64,000 bases of DNA from Reyranella soli. Lineage in GTDB: Bacteria > Pseudomonadota > Alphaproteobacteria > Reyranellales > Reyranellaceae. The DNA lies in NCBI RefSeq assembly GCF_007992495.1, contig NZ_BKAJ01000031.1:62001-126000 (forward strand), written 5' to 3'. The position numbers were made by a program, and so were the translations under genes. The notes below the pieces were generated by a model, which had not been told where the DNA came from, did no database searches, and saw only the letters and a program-made list of their open reading frames with translations. Positions 50,580 through 60,655 of this stretch are shown here, piece by piece (within the stretch, counting starts at the first letter, position 1; every line of letters begins with the position of its first letter).

Positions 50580-51418
50580 CCGTCGCGCCGTCCGATGTCG
50601 ACGCGATCCGCGCGCGCGTTTCCGGCAGCTCGTTCTACACCGCCATGCGCCTCATGCCGAAGGTCGAGCGCGAGGCGATGTTCGCGATCTACATGTTCTG
50701 TCGGCTGGTCGACGATATCGCCGACGACGGCACGCGACCGCGGCCGGCCCGCGCCGCGGCACTGGCGGAATGGCGCCGTGACCTCGAAGCGCTCTATGCC
50801 GGCCGGCCGGCCGGCCGGGCGAGCTTCCTTCGCGAGCCGATGCAGGCCTTTGGCCTGCAACACGCCGATTTCCTCGCGGTGATCGACGGCATGGAGATGG
50901 ATGTCGTCACCGATATCCGTGCGCCCGACGCGGCGACGCTCGCCCTCTATTGCGATCGTGTCGCCGTCGCCGTCGGCCGCCTGTCGACCCGTGTCTTCGG
51001 CATGGAGGAGGCGCCTGGCGCTGAGTTGGCGCACCAGCTCGGTCGCGCGCTGCAGCTTACCAATATCCTGCGCGACCTCGACGAGGATGCCGAGATCGGC
51101 CGACTCTACCTGCCGCGCGAGCTGTTGGCGCAGGCTGGAATCGAGAGCACCGAACCCGATGCCGTCATCGCCGATTCGCGGGTCGATGGCGCCTGCCGGG
51201 CGCTCGCGGCACAGGCGCTCGAGTACTTCGCGGCGGCGGACCGGCTGATGCGATCGAGGCCACGCGGCAGCCTTCTGGCGCCGCGGCTGATGGGAGCCGT
51301 CTATCGCGCTCTGCTCGATCGCATGCTGGCCGAGGGCTGGAAGCCGCCGCGGCAGCGGGTGCGCATCGGCAAGCCGTACCTGCTCTACCTCGTCGTCCGC
51401 TGCAGCGTGTTCGGATGA
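50576..51418 (+). CDS. hpnD: Presqualene diphosphate synthase HpnD
   Basis: This 280-residue protein has YTAMRLMPKVEREAMFAIYMFCRLVDDIADDG (first Asp-rich motif DDIADD), YCDRVAVAVGRLSTRVFG and QLTNILRDLDEDAEIGRLYLPRE (second motif). This fits HpnD, which condenses two farnesyl diphosphates to presqualene diphosphate. The first six residues are TVAPSD. The ATG overlaps the hpnC stop by four bases, and its stop overlaps hpnE. Confidence 0.92.
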   Translation: MTVAPSDVDAIRARVSGSSFYTAMRLMPKVEREAMFAIYMFCRLVDDIADDGTRPRPARAAALAEWRRDLEALYAGRPAGRASFLREPMQAFGLQHADFLAVIDGMEMDVVTDIRAPDAATLALYCDRVAVAVGRLSTRVFGMEEAPGAELAHQLGRALQLTNILRDLDEDAEIGRLYLPRELLAQAGIESTEPDAVIADSRVDGACRALAAQALEYFAAADRLMRSRPRGSLLAPRLMGAVYRALLDRMLAEGWKPPRQRVRIGKPYLLYLVVRCSVFG

Positions 51419-52662
51419 CCGTTCACGTCATCGGCGGCGGGCTGGCCGGCTTGTCGGCGGCGATTGCCGTGGCGGGCCGCGGCGAGCGCGTCATCCTTTC
51501 CGAGGCAGCACGGCACGCCGGCGGCAGGTGCCGTTCCTATCACGACGGCATGCTCGACATGACGATCGACAACGGCAACCATCTCGTCCTGTCGGGCAAC
51601 ATGGCGGTCGATCGCTACCTGCGCGACATCGGAGCGGAAGGGCGCGTGACCGGGCCCGAGCGGCCCGAGTTCCACTTCTTCGATTTCCAGCTCGGCAATC
51701 GATGGACGCTCCGGCCCGACGACGGTCCCGTGCCCTGGTGGATCCTCCATGCCGACCGCCGCGTGCCGGGGACGCGCGTCCGCGACTATCTCGCCTTGCT
51801 CGTCCTGATGCGGCGCCATCCCGGACGCCGCATCGACGAAATCGTTCGCCGCGACACCGTCCTGTGGGAGAAGTTCCTGCGGCCTGTCCTCCTGTCCGCC
51901 CTGAACACCGCGCCCGAAGCCGCCTCGGCCGACCTTGCCGGTGCCATCGTGCGCGAAACCTTTGCCAAGGGCGGACGCCACATGCGGCCTCTCATCAGCA
52001 CGCCCAATCTCGCTGCCGCCTTCGTCGACCCCGCCATCGATCGCCTGCAGCGCCAGGGTGCGGAGGTCCGGCTGGGCCGTTCGCTGCGCGCCGTCCGGTT
52101 CGCCGATGGCAGGGCAGCGGCGCTGGCTTTCGATGGCGAGGAGCAAGCCGTGCAGCCCGAGGATCGCGTGATCGTCGCGGTGCCGCCCTGGGCGGCCGAG
52201 AAGCTGTTGCCCGGCGTGAGCGCTCCGCAGACGTTCCACGCCATCCTGAACGCGCATTTCCAGATCGTGCCGCCGCCGCAGGCGCTGGCCATGGTCGGCG
52301 TGATCGGCGGCACGGCAGAATGGGTCTTCGCCTTCGAGGATCGGCTGTCCGTCACCGTCAGTGCCGCCGATCATCTCATGGACGTCGACACCGATCCCCT
52401 GACCCTGCTCTTGTGGCGCGATGTCGCCGTGGTCCACGACCTGACGGGACCGGTGCCGCCCTGCCGGATCGTCAAGGAGAAACGCGCCACCTTCGCTGCG
52501 ACGCCGGCCGAGGATGCGCGGCGCCCGCCGGCGCGGACCGAGTGGGCCAACCTGTTCCTTGCCGGCGACTGGACCGACACCGGCCTGCCGGCGACGATCG
52601 AGGGCGCGCTGCGGTCGGGCAATCGGGCGGCCGCGCTGGCGCTGGGTGGCGCCTCGGCATGA
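51415..52662 (+). CDS. hpnE: Hydroxysqualene dehydroxylase HpnE (FAD-dependent)
   Basis: This 415-residue flavoprotein has the FAD motif VIGGGLAGLSAAIAVAGRGERVILSEAARHAGGR at the N-terminus and a C-terminal WTDTGLPATIEGALRSGNRAA FAD-contact segment. These are typical of the phytoene-desaturase-like HpnE that reduces hydroxysqualene to squalene. It overlaps hpnD and shc at ATGA junctions. Confidence 0.92.
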   Translation: MTVHVIGGGLAGLSAAIAVAGRGERVILSEAARHAGGRCRSYHDGMLDMTIDNGNHLVLSGNMAVDRYLRDIGAEGRVTGPERPEFHFFDFQLGNRWTLRPDDGPVPWWILHADRRVPGTRVRDYLALLVLMRRHPGRRIDEIVRRDTVLWEKFLRPVLLSALNTAPEAASADLAGAIVRETFAKGGRHMRPLISTPNLAAAFVDPAIDRLQRQGAEVRLGRSLRAVRFADGRAAALAFDGEEQAVQPEDRVIVAVPPWAAEKLLPGVSAPQTFHAILNAHFQIVPPPQALAMVGVIGGTAEWVFAFEDRLSVTVSAADHLMDVDTDPLTLLLWRDVAVVHDLTGPVPPCRIVKEKRATFAATPAEDARRPPARTEWANLFLAGDWTDTGLPATIEGALRSGNRAAALALGGASA

Positions 52663-54590
52663 ACGATCTCGCCGGGCTCGAGGCCGATATCGATCGCGCC
52701 GTGCAGGCGCTGATACGCCGGCAGCGTCCCGACGGGCACTGGGTGTTCGAGCTCGAAGCCGACGCCACGATCCCGTCGGAATACATCCTGCTGCGCCATT
52801 ATCTCGGCGAGCCCGAGGACCTGGAGCTCGAGCGCAAGATCGCCGTCTATCTGCGGCGCATCCAGGGCGAGCATGGCGGCTGGCCGCTGTTCCACGGCGG
52901 CGCCTTCGACATCAGCGCGTCGGTGAAGGCCTATTTCTGCCTGAAGATGATCGGCGACAGTACCGACGCGCCGCACATGGTGAAGGCGCGCAACGCCATC
53001 CTGGCCTACGGCGGCGCCGAGCGGGCCAACGTCTTCACCCGCATCATGCTGGCGCAGTTCGGCCAGCTCTCCTGGGCACACGTGCCCACCATGCCGGTCG
53101 AGATCATCCTGCTGCCGCGCTGGTTCCCGATCCATCTGTCGCGCATGTCCTATTGGGCGCGCACCGTCATCGTGCCGCTGCTGGTGCTGGCGGCATTGCG
53201 CAAGCGCGCGCGCAATCCGCGCGGCATCGGCATCCAGGAGCTGTTCGCGACGGCGGATCGGTCGCCACCGCGGCGCGCCGCGCATGCTCATCGCGGCTGG
53301 GCCTTCTTCTTCAATACGCTCGACCGGGTGCTGAAGGCGGTAGAGCCGCTGTGGCCGAAGAAGATGCGCCAGCGCAGCGTAGAGCGCTGTGTCGCCTTCG
53401 TCACAGAGAGGCTGAACGGCGAGGACGGCCTTGGCGCGATCTACCCCGCCATGGCGAACTCGGTGATGATGTACGACGCGCTGGGCTATCCGCCGGATCA
53501 TCCGGACTACGCGACGGCTCGAGGGTCACTCGAGAAGCTGCTGGTGGTCGGTGACGACGAAGCCTACTGCCAGCCGTGCGTCTCCCCGGTCTGGGACACC
53601 GCGCTTGCCGCCCAGGCGATGCTGGAGGTCCAGGAGGGCGAAGCATCCGACGCCGCGCTGCGAGGGCTGCGCTGGCTGAAGCCGTTGCAGGAGCTGGAGG
53701 TGAAAGGCGACTGGAGCGAGCGGCGGCCCGAGGTGCGTCCCGGCGGCTGGGCGTTCCAGTACCGCAACGCCCATTATCCCGATCTCGACGACACGGCCGT
53801 CGTCGTCATGGCGATGGACCGCGCGCGCCGCCAAAGCGGGGCAGGCCCTGTCTATGACGAGGCCATCGCCCGCGGCGTCGAATGGATCGACGGCCTGCAA
53901 AGCGGCAACGGCGGCTGGGCTGCCTTCGATGCCGACAATGTCGATCATTACCTCAACAATATTCCCTTCGCCGATCACGGCGCGCTGCTCGATCCGCCGA
54001 CCGCGGATGTCAGCGCGCGCTGCATCAGCATGCTGGCCCAGCTCGGTGAGACGGCGGCCGAGCCCGTCATGCGCGCCGGCCTCGACTACCTCGAGCGTGA
54101 CCAGATGCCCGACGGCAGCTGGTTCGGCCGTTGGGGCGTCAACTACATCTACGGCACCTGGTCGGCGCTCTGCGCCCTCGGCGCCGTGGGCTTCAACGGG
54201 ACGAGGCCGAGCGTGCGCAAGGCCGCAGATTGGTTGATCGCGATCCAGAATGCGGACGGCGGCTGGGGCGAGGACTGCACCAGCTACAAGCTCGACTATC
54301 GCGGTTACGAGTCCGCACCCTCCACCGCGTCGCAGACCGCCTGGGCGCTGCTCGGCCTGATGGCGGCAGGCGAGATCGATCATCCCGCCGTCGAGCGCGG
54401 CATCGCCTGGCTGCGGAAGCACCAGGACGAGAGTGGATTGTGGAAGCAGGACGCCTATACCGGCGGCGGCTTCCCGCGCGTCTTCTACCTGCGCTACCAC
54501 GGCTATCCGGCCTACTTCCCGCTGTGGGCGCTCGCCCGCTATCGCAACCTGCGCCGCACCAACAGCCGGCGCGTCGCCTACGGCATGTGA
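52659..54590 (+). CDS. shc: Squalene-hopene cyclase
   Basis: This 643-residue protein folds squalene into hopene and hopanol. The protonating motif D375-L-D377-D378-T-A (YPDLDDTAVVVM) is intact. Several QW repeats are present (GHWVFELEAD, GGWPLFHGGAFD, QSGNGGWAAFD, PDGSWFGRWGVNYIYGTW, QNADGGWGEDC). The 640-residue length is normal. It is a monotopic membrane enzyme by family. The ATG overlaps the hpnE stop by four bases. Confidence 0.95.
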   Translation: MNDLAGLEADIDRAVQALIRRQRPDGHWVFELEADATIPSEYILLRHYLGEPEDLELERKIAVYLRRIQGEHGGWPLFHGGAFDISASVKAYFCLKMIGDSTDAPHMVKARNAILAYGGAERANVFTRIMLAQFGQLSWAHVPTMPVEIILLPRWFPIHLSRMSYWARTVIVPLLVLAALRKRARNPRGIGIQELFATADRSPPRRAAHAHRGWAFFFNTLDRVLKAVEPLWPKKMRQRSVERCVAFVTERLNGEDGLGAIYPAMANSVMMYDALGYPPDHPDYATARGSLEKLLVVGDDEAYCQPCVSPVWDTALAAQAMLEVQEGEASDAALRGLRWLKPLQELEVKGDWSERRPEVRPGGWAFQYRNAHYPDLDDTAVVVMAMDRARRQSGAGPVYDEAIARGVEWIDGLQSGNGGWAAFDADNVDHYLNNIPFADHGALLDPPTADVSARCISMLAQLGETAAEPVMRAGLDYLERDQMPDGSWFGRWGVNYIYGTWSALCALGAVGFNGTRPSVRKAADWLIAIQNADGGWGEDCTSYKLDYRGYESAPSTASQTAWALLGLMAAGEIDHPAVERGIAWLRKHQDESGLWKQDAYTGGGFPRVFYLRYHGYPAYFPLWALARYRNLRRTNSRRVAYGM

Positions 54591-55267
54591 TGATCCTCGC
54601 CGTCACCGGGCTGCAGCGCGAGGCGCGCATTCTCGCCGGTCCCGGCATCGAGGTGGCGGCGGGCGGCGGCGACCTCGATCTCCGCGCCGCGGGCAAGCAG
54701 GGCGTCATCAGCATCGGCATTGCGGGCGCCCTGGCGCCTGGGTTGAAGCCGGGCGACTGGGTGGTCGCCGATGCCGTGCGCGATCGCGATGAACTCCTGC
54801 CGACCGATCGTGACTGGACCGCGCGATTAGCGTCGCGCCTGTCGGCCCCGCAACGCGGCGTTTTCTTCGGCGGCGACACGATCGCGGCGACGGCGGCACA
54901 GAAGGCGGAGCTGCATCGCGCCACCGGCGCCATCGCCGTCGACACGGAATCTCACCGGGCCGCACGCGCCGCGCAGCGACACGGCCTGCCTTTCGCAGCG
55001 GCCCGCGTCATCTCCGATGCCGCCGACCGCACGCTGCCGCCGGCGGCGCGCGTCGGTATGAAAAGCGACGGCAACGTCGATCTGCCGGCTGTCCTGTGGT
55101 CGCTTCTGCTGGCGCCCTGGCAATTGCCGGCGCTGATCCGCACCGGCCTCGAGGCCGAGACGGCGTTTCGCGCGCTACTCCGCGGCCACCGGACGCTGGG
55201 TTCCGGACTTGGCGGCCCCATTCTTCCCGGCTCGTATCTCGGTGAGCTTCCGCCCGACGTGGTCTGA
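54590..55267 (+). CDS. hpnG: Hopanoid side-chain nucleosidase HpnG
   Basis: This 225-residue phosphorylase-superfamily protein has SIGIAGALAPGLKPGDWVVADAV, GAIAVDTESHRAARAAQ and ISDAADR, the pattern of MTA/SAH nucleosidase-like enzymes. HpnG cleaves adenosylhopane to ribosylhopane by releasing adenine. It shares one base with the shc stop/start. Its last 93 bases overlap the 3' end of convergent hpnH. Confidence 0.88.
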   Translation: MILAVTGLQREARILAGPGIEVAAGGGDLDLRAAGKQGVISIGIAGALAPGLKPGDWVVADAVRDRDELLPTDRDWTARLASRLSAPQRGVFFGGDTIAATAAQKAELHRATGAIAVDTESHRAARAAQRHGLPFAAARVISDAADRTLPPAARVGMKSDGNVDLPAVLWSLLLAPWQLPALIRTGLEAETAFRALLRGHRTLGSGLGGPILPGSYLGELPPDVV

Positions 55268-56338
55268 GAAGACGAACTCCGCCCGCCGCTGGCCCTCGAG
55301 CGGGATGTCCTTGGCCATCGCGCCTTGGGTGCGCACGCCGCGCAGCGCGACGGTTGCCGCCCTGAGCGGACGCCGCACCATGTCCTTCACCGCCGAGGCC
55401 TCGAAGCCGCAATGGACCATGCAGTCGGCGCACTTCTCGTACTTGCCGACGCCGTACTTGTCCCACTCGGTGGTGTCCATCAGCTCGCGGAAGGTCTTGG
55501 CGTAGCCTTCGCCCAGCAGGTAGCAGGGCTTCTGCCAGCCGAACACGGTGCGCGTGGGATTGCCCCACGGCGTGCACTGGTAGCTCTCGTTGCCGGCGAG
55601 GAAGTTCAGGAAGTTGATCGACTGGCTGAACGCCCAGGCCTTGCCGCCGCGGCCGCGGGCCAGGATGCCGCGGAACAATTCCTTGGTCTTGTTGCGATTG
55701 AGGAAGTGCTGCTGGTCGGGCGCCCGCTCGTAGGCATAGCCCGGCGACACCGTGATGCCGTCCAGCCCGAGCGCCGTCATGTCGTCGAGGAAGCTCGCGA
55801 CCTCGGCGGGATCGGCATCGTTGAACAGCGTGCAGTTGATGCTGACGCGGAAACCCTTCGACTTGGCGAGCTTGATGGCTTCGACCGCCTTGTCGTACGT
55901 GCCCTTCTGGCACACCGACTTGTCGTGCATCGCCCGGTTGCCGTCGAGATGGATCGACCAGGTGAACGAGGGATGCGGCCGGTAGTCGTCGATCTTCTTG
56001 GCCAGCAGCAGCGCGTTGGTGCACAGGATCACGAACTTCTTGCGTTCGAGATAACCCTTCACGATCTGCGGCATCTCGCGATGCAGCAGCGGCTCGCCGC
56101 CGGCAATCGACACGACCGGTGCGCCGCATTCGTCAATCGCCGCCATGCAGTCATCGTACGACAGTCGCTGGTCGAGGATCTCCGCCGGATAGTCGATCTT
56201 GCCGCAGCCGGCGCAGGCCAGGTTGCAGCGGAACAAGGGCTCGAGCATCAGCACCAGCGGATAGCGCTCGCGGCCGCTGAGATGCTGGCGCAACAGGTAG
56301 GTGCCGATGCGGGCGGCCTGGTGGAGAGGAATTCCCAT
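55175..56338 (-). CDS. hpnH: Adenosylhopane synthase HpnH (radical SAM)
   Basis: This 387-residue radical SAM enzyme has the cluster motif C-x3-C-x2-C (FRCNLACAGCGKIDYP), SAM-binding AGGEPLLHREM and a C-terminal Cys set (KYEKCADCMVHCGFEA). It joins 5'-deoxyadenosyl to hopene to give adenosylhopane. The start is MGIPLHQAARIG, just eight bases from the ispH stop. Its last 30 codons are antisense to the end of hpnG. Confidence 0.93.
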   Translation of the reverse strand: MGIPLHQAARIGTYLLRQHLSGRERYPLVLMLEPLFRCNLACAGCGKIDYPAEILDQRLSYDDCMAAIDECGAPVVSIAGGEPLLHREMPQIVKGYLERKKFVILCTNALLLAKKIDDYRPHPSFTWSIHLDGNRAMHDKSVCQKGTYDKAVEAIKLAKSKGFRVSINCTLFNDADPAEVASFLDDMTALGLDGITVSPGYAYERAPDQQHFLNRNKTKELFRGILARGRGGKAWAFSQSINFLNFLAGNESYQCTPWGNPTRTVFGWQKPCYLLGEGYAKTFRELMDTTEWDKYGVGKYEKCADCMVHCGFEASAVKDMVRRPLRAATVALRGVRTQGAMAKDIPLEGQRRAEFVFSDHVGRKLTEIRAGKNGAAKSGTQRPVAAE

Positions 56339-56346
56339 GGCGTTGA

Positions 56347-57309
56347 TTACCGAACCGTCGTTGCCGTTGTCTTGCGCGGTGTCTCGTCCGCCCTGAGCTC
56401 GACGGGCAGGCGGAACTCGATGTTCTCGCGCACGCCATCCATCGTCTCGACCTCGACCCCGCCGTGCCGGCGCAGCGCTTCGATGACGTCGAGCACCAGT
56501 TCCTCGGGCGCCGAGGCGCCGGCGGTGAGGCCCACGGTCTTCACACCCTTCAGCCACGCCGGATCGAGCTCGCGGCCGTCGGAGATCAGGTAGCTGGGGA
56601 GCCCCTGTTCGACCCCGATCTCGCACAGCCGGTTGGAGTTCGAGCTGTTGCGGCTGCCGACGACCAGCAGCAGGTCCGCCACTGCACAGAGATCGCGGAC
56701 CGCCGACTGGCGGTGCTGCGTGGCGTAGCAGATGTCGGTAATGTTGGGCCCTTCGAGGTCGCTGAACCGCGCCTGAAGGGCCGCGATCACGCCACGCGTG
56801 TCGTCGACGCTGAGCGTCGTCTGGGTGACATAGGCGACGGGCGCATCGTCCGGCAGCTCGAGGCGGGCGACGTCCTCGATCGTCGAAACGAGGTGAACGG
56901 GAGCGCCGACCTGTCCCTTCGTCCCCTCGACCTCGGGATGCCCGGCATGGCCGATCAGGATCAGCTCGCGGCCGCGGGACACGTAGCGCTTGCCCTGGAG
57001 ATGGACCTTCGACACCAGCGGGCAGGTGGCATCCAGCACCGGCAGGCCGCGCGTCTTCGCCTCGTCGATGATCGACTGGGCCACGCCATGGGCGCTGAAG
57101 ATCGTGACGGCGCCGTCGGGGATCTCGTCCAGCTCCTCGACGAAAACAGCGCCCATGCGCTCGAGGCGCTCGACGACATGACGGTTGTGCACGATTTCGT
57201 GCCGCACATAGACCGGCGCACCGAACTTCTCGAGGGAGCGTTCGACGATCTCGATCGCACGCACGACGCCAGCACAGAAGCCTCGAGGCTGAGCCAAGAT
57301 AACGCGCAT
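56347..57309 (-). CDS. ispH: 4-hydroxy-3-methylbut-2-enyl diphosphate reductase IspH
   Basis: This 320-residue [4Fe-4S] enzyme of the MEP isoprenoid pathway makes IPP and DMAPP. Cluster cysteines are in [10 protein letters not shown] (C12), [11 protein letters not shown] and [10 protein letters not shown], with the substrate-binding [11 protein letters not shown] and GASAPEELV stretches. The ATG ([14 protein letters not shown]) is the first fitting the family. Placement beside hpnH on the same strand links precursor supply to hopanoid synthesis. Confidence 0.95.
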   Translation of the reverse strand: MRVILAQPRGFCAGVVRAIEIVERSLEKFGAPVYVRHEIVHNRHVVERLERMGAVFVEELDEIPDGAVTIFSAHGVAQSIIDEAKTRGLPVLDATCPLVSKVHLQGKRYVSRGRELILIGHAGHPEVEGTKGQVGAPVHLVSTIEDVARLELPDDAPVAYVTQTTLSVDDTRGVIAALQARFSDLEGPNITDICYATQHRQSAVRDLCAVADLLLVVGSRNSSNSNRLCEIGVEQGLPSYLISDGRELDPAWLKGVKTVGLTAGASAPEELVLDVIEALRRHGGVEVETMDGVRENIEFRLPVELRADETPRKTTATTVR

Positions 57310-57702
57310 TCCAGATCTACTCCTCGAAGCCACTAGCGTATGTCGGCATTCGCGGGCGGTATTGCCAGGGAGGCAACACGACCTACGTCTGACAAACGAA
57401 CGCATGGGCAAATCTGCCCGTGTCTAAGATTGAACACATTTGCAGACGCCTTAGATTGTCCGCTACTGTGACCGTGAGCGCAAGTCGTCGACATTGCATG
57501 CAAGGATCGTGCGTTTCCGAGCGCGGATTCGTCTCGATCGAACTCGACAGGAACTCGGACGTTGAGTTGTTCGCCACGGCGCATGCAGCCGGTGGTGGCG
57601 GCAAGATGTCGCGCGATTGCTGCTTCAAATGCGCGGTGAAGAAGCAGAAGCACTTGGCGCAGTCAAAGGGGGCCAGTGAGGGGGCGCAGTGAAGGATCGT
57701 CC
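57310..57702. other. 393-bp intergenic region between divergent ispH and dxs
   Basis: This region is less GC-rich than the genes and is the likely double promoter. It holds an inverted pair TCTAAG (57423-57428) and CTTAGA (57450-57455) and related TAAGATTG/TTAGATTG runs. A 90-codon frame at 57420-57692 has a GTG start, no ribosome site and no recognisable family, so I do not call it a gene. Confidence 0.5.
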
Positions 57703-59637
57703 ATGAGCGTACCGTCCAAGACACCGTTCCTCGACCGGGTGCGACACCCGGCCGATCTGCGCAACCTGTCGACCGATCAACTGAAGGAACTCGCCGCCGA
57801 ACTGCGCGCCGAGACGATCGATGCTGTGTCAGTCACCGGCGGTCACCTCGGCGCCTCGCTCGGCGTTGTTGAGCTTACGGTGGCCCTGCACGCGGTGTTC
57901 GACACGCCGCGCGACCGGTTGATCTGGGATGTCGGCCATCAGGCCTATCCGCACAAGATCCTGACCGGTCGCCGCGATCGCATCCGCACCATTCGCCAAG
58001 GCGGCGGCCTTTCCGGGTTCACGCGCCGCGCCGAGAGCGAGTACGACCCGTTCGGCGCTGCTCATTCCTCGACCTCGATCTCGGCCGGACTGGGCATGGC
58101 GGTGGCGCGCGGGCTGAAGGGCGAGGACCGTCAGGTCATCGCCGTCATCGGCGATGGCGCGCTCAGCGCCGGCATGGCCTATGAGGCCATGAACAACGCC
58201 GGTGCGAGCCGGGCCAACATGATCGTGGTGCTCAACGACAACGACATGTCGATCGCGCCGCCGGTCGGCGCCATGAGCGCCTACCTGTCGCGGCTCATTT
58301 CCTCACGGCCTTTCCTGTCCCTGCGCGAGCTGATGGCCAAGATGGCGCGCCGTTTCCCGCGGCCAATCGAACAGGTGGCCCGCCGCGCCGACGAGTTCAC
58401 GCGCGGGCTGCTGACCGGTGGGACCTTGTTCGAGGAGCTGGGCTTCTACTATGTCGGTCCGATCGACGGCCACGACCTCGATCACCTCATGCCGGTGCTG
58501 CGCAACCTGAGGGACACGGATCATCAGGGGCCAATCCTGCTTCATGTCGTGACCCAGAAGGGCAGGGGCTACCCGCCCGCCGAGCGCAGCGCCGACAAGT
58601 ACCATGGCGTCGCCAAGTTCAATGTCGTCACCGGCGAGCAGTCCAAGGGCCCGCCCGGTCCGCCGTCCTACACGAAAGTCTTCGCCGAAGCGCTGATCGC
58701 TGAAGCCGCAGCGGATCAGCGGATCGTTGCCGTGACGGCGGCGATGCCGTCGGGCACCGGCCTCGATCTTTTTGCCAAGCGTTTCCCGGCCCGGACCTTC
58801 GATGTTGGCATCGCCGAGCAGCATGCCGTCACCTTCGCCGCCGGCATGGCGGCCGAGGGCATGAAGCCGTTCTGCGCGATCTACTCGACGTTCCTCCAGC
58901 GTGCCTACGACCAGGTGGTACACGACGTGGCCCTGCAGGGCCTGCCGGTGCGCTTTGCCCTGGATCGCGCGGGCCTGGTCGGGGCTGACGGCGCGACGCA
59001 CGCCGGCGCCTTCGACATCGCCTATCTCGGCTGCCTTCCCAACATGGTCCTGATGGCCGCGGCCGACGAGCTGGAGTTGATGCATATGGTGGCCACGGCG
59101 GCGGCGATCGACGATCGGCCGTCCGCTTTCCGTTATCCGCGCGGCGAGGGACGCGGGCTCGCGCTGCCGGCGCGCGGCACGCCGCTCGAGATCGGGCGCG
59201 GGCGGGTCCTGCGGCAGGGGCTGGGAACCGCCATCCTGTCCTATGGAGCGCGTCTTGGCGAATGCCTGGCTGCAGCCGAGGATCTGGCTGGCCTCGGCAT
59301 CCTGTGTACCGTGGCGGATGCCCGCTTTGCCAAGCCACTCGACACCGCGCTAATCGAGCGCCTCGCCCGCGAGCACGAGGTGCTGGTGACGGTGGAGGAG
59401 GGCGCCGCGGGCGGTTTCGGGTCGATGGTGATGCAGCATCTCGCCTGGCGCGGCCTGCTCGACGGTCGACTGAAGATACGCCCCATGACGCTGCCCGACC
59501 GTCTCATCGACCACGACAGCCAGCCGAAACAGTACGAGGCGGCGGGGCTCAACGCGCCGCAGATCGTTGCTGCGGTCCTGGGTGCGCTCGACAGATCCGA
59601 AACGCTGCGTAAACCCGCGCTTGCTCGCACCAGCTGA
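57703..59637 (+). CDS. dxs: 1-deoxy-D-xylulose-5-phosphate synthase Dxs
   Basis: This 644-residue thiamine-diphosphate enzyme catalyses the first MEP-pathway step (pyruvate plus glyceraldehyde-3-phosphate). Motifs are [51 protein letters not shown] with [10 protein letters not shown] (the GDG...N ThDP site), [17 protein letters not shown] (catalytic Glu) and [15 protein letters not shown]. Length is normal. The ATG is 3' of a GAAGGATCG site, and an in-frame GTG/ATG-like extension of nine codons is unlikely. Confidence 0.96.
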   Translation: MSVPSKTPFLDRVRHPADLRNLSTDQLKELAAELRAETIDAVSVTGGHLGASLGVVELTVALHAVFDTPRDRLIWDVGHQAYPHKILTGRRDRIRTIRQGGGLSGFTRRAESEYDPFGAAHSSTSISAGLGMAVARGLKGEDRQVIAVIGDGALSAGMAYEAMNNAGASRANMIVVLNDNDMSIAPPVGAMSAYLSRLISSRPFLSLRELMAKMARRFPRPIEQVARRADEFTRGLLTGGTLFEELGFYYVGPIDGHDLDHLMPVLRNLRDTDHQGPILLHVVTQKGRGYPPAERSADKYHGVAKFNVVTGEQSKGPPGPPSYTKVFAEALIAEAAADQRIVAVTAAMPSGTGLDLFAKRFPARTFDVGIAEQHAVTFAAGMAAEGMKPFCAIYSTFLQRAYDQVVHDVALQGLPVRFALDRAGLVGADGATHAGAFDIAYLGCLPNMVLMAAADELELMHMVATAAAIDDRPSAFRYPRGEGRGLALPARGTPLEIGRGRVLRQGLGTAILSYGARLGECLAAAEDLAGLGILCTVADARFAKPLDTALIERLAREHEVLVTVEEGAAGGFGSMVMQHLAWRGLLDGRLKIRPMTLPDRLIDHDSQPKQYEAAGLNAPQIVAAVLGALDRSETLRKPALARTS

Positions 59638-59781
59638 TGGTGACCTCGTGGGTCGGTCGTGTCGTCGCGCCTGCTGCGCAGCGTGCCTTCGTCGTGCTCT
59701 ACGCTTGCTGGCCTGGGAGCTGCCGGTGACCTTGCCGTTCCGACCGGCGCTGCTTGCCGTTCCGCCGCGGGAGGCACCGCG

Positions 59782-60582
59782 GTGAAGAAGGTCGCTGGGA
59801 TTGCCTCTTTATTGGCCGCCGCCGCCGCGTTGCTGGTTGCCGGATCCGCCGCTGCGCAGATGCGACCCCATCGCGCGGAGTACACGCTGCGCCTCGGCAC
59901 CGCGCTCAACGCCACGCGCATCGGCACCATCGTCCAGGACTTTGCGCAGGAGTGCGACGGCTGGCGTATCCGGCGCGAACTCACCGTCGACGCCTCGCTC
60001 ACGCCCTCGTTCAAGGTGAGCTTCACCTCGCGCCTTGTGGGCGAGGAGCCGCGCGGCAACGACTTTGCCTGGCGCGCCGTCCAGGTCCTGAATGGCGCCG
60101 ACCGCGAGGTGCGGGGCACGGCGGAGAGAGGGCACGGCGTCTGGCAGATCGACAGGACCACGCCCGACGGCGCCCAGCCATCGGTCCTGCCCTCGTTCAC
60201 CCGCATGCCCGTCGCGGCGGTCGACTGGCTGCTGCGCCGGCTGGCGGTGGGAAGCGAGCAGTTCCCGCTGCTCGTGTTCGTCCCCGAGGCCGAAGGCGGC
60301 GCCTTCCTGCTCGACGTGAAGCGCGCCGCTGCGGGTGCCGCCGACGCGAGGCCCCCGTCGCAGCGCCGTGTCGACGTGCCGGCCGGGCAATCATGGCCGT
60401 TCAGCCTGGCCGTTACGCGGGCGGGCCGGACCGACGCCAAGCCCATCGTCACCTTGCGCGGCCGCCTCTACGATTCGGGCGTCATGGACGGTGTGGTCGC
60501 CGATGCAGGCGTGATTACGGTGGCGGCGCATCTGCGCGACCTGCAGATGCATGAGGCGCCGGCTTGTCCGGCCGCCAAATAG
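59782..60582 (+). CDS. EipB-like (DUF1849) periplasmic protein
   Basis: This 266-residue protein has a signal peptide (KKVAGIASLLAAAAALLVAGSAAAQ), then the DUF1849 pattern HRAEYTLRLGTALNATRIG, DFAQECDGWRIRREL and LPSFTRMPVAAVDWLLRRLA. C58 and C262 match the pair that forms a disulfide in EipB, a periplasmic protein needed for envelope integrity in Brucella. A GTG start after GGGAGGCACC is chosen, and longer in-frame starts would lack the signal sequence. Confidence 0.82.
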   Translation: MKKVAGIASLLAAAAALLVAGSAAAQMRPHRAEYTLRLGTALNATRIGTIVQDFAQECDGWRIRRELTVDASLTPSFKVSFTSRLVGEEPRGNDFAWRAVQVLNGADREVRGTAERGHGVWQIDRTTPDGAQPSVLPSFTRMPVAAVDWLLRRLAVGSEQFPLLVFVPEAEGGAFLLDVKRAAAGAADARPPSQRRVDVPAGQSWPFSLAVTRAGRTDAKPIVTLRGRLYDSGVMDGVVADAGVITVAAHLRDLQMHEAPACPAAK

Positions 60583-60655
60583 GAAGGGGATGCGAACCAT
60601 GGATGCATGCCAACGAGTCTTGTTCCCCGTCAATGACGACACCATCTGAGGCGGC

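Noticed and set aside
51528..52658. Frame extending about 1.1 kb upstream of squalene-hopene cyclase
   Set aside because: It is out-of-frame shadow of hpnE. The cyclase N-terminus (MNDLAGLEADID) and normal 643-residue length fix the start at 52659.
57420..57692. A 90-codon plus-strand frame with GTG start and several Cys (CMQGSC, CCFKC)
   Set aside because: It has no ribosome-binding site, lies in a lower-GC divergent promoter region and resembles no family I know. An overlapping minus-strand frame is equally open.
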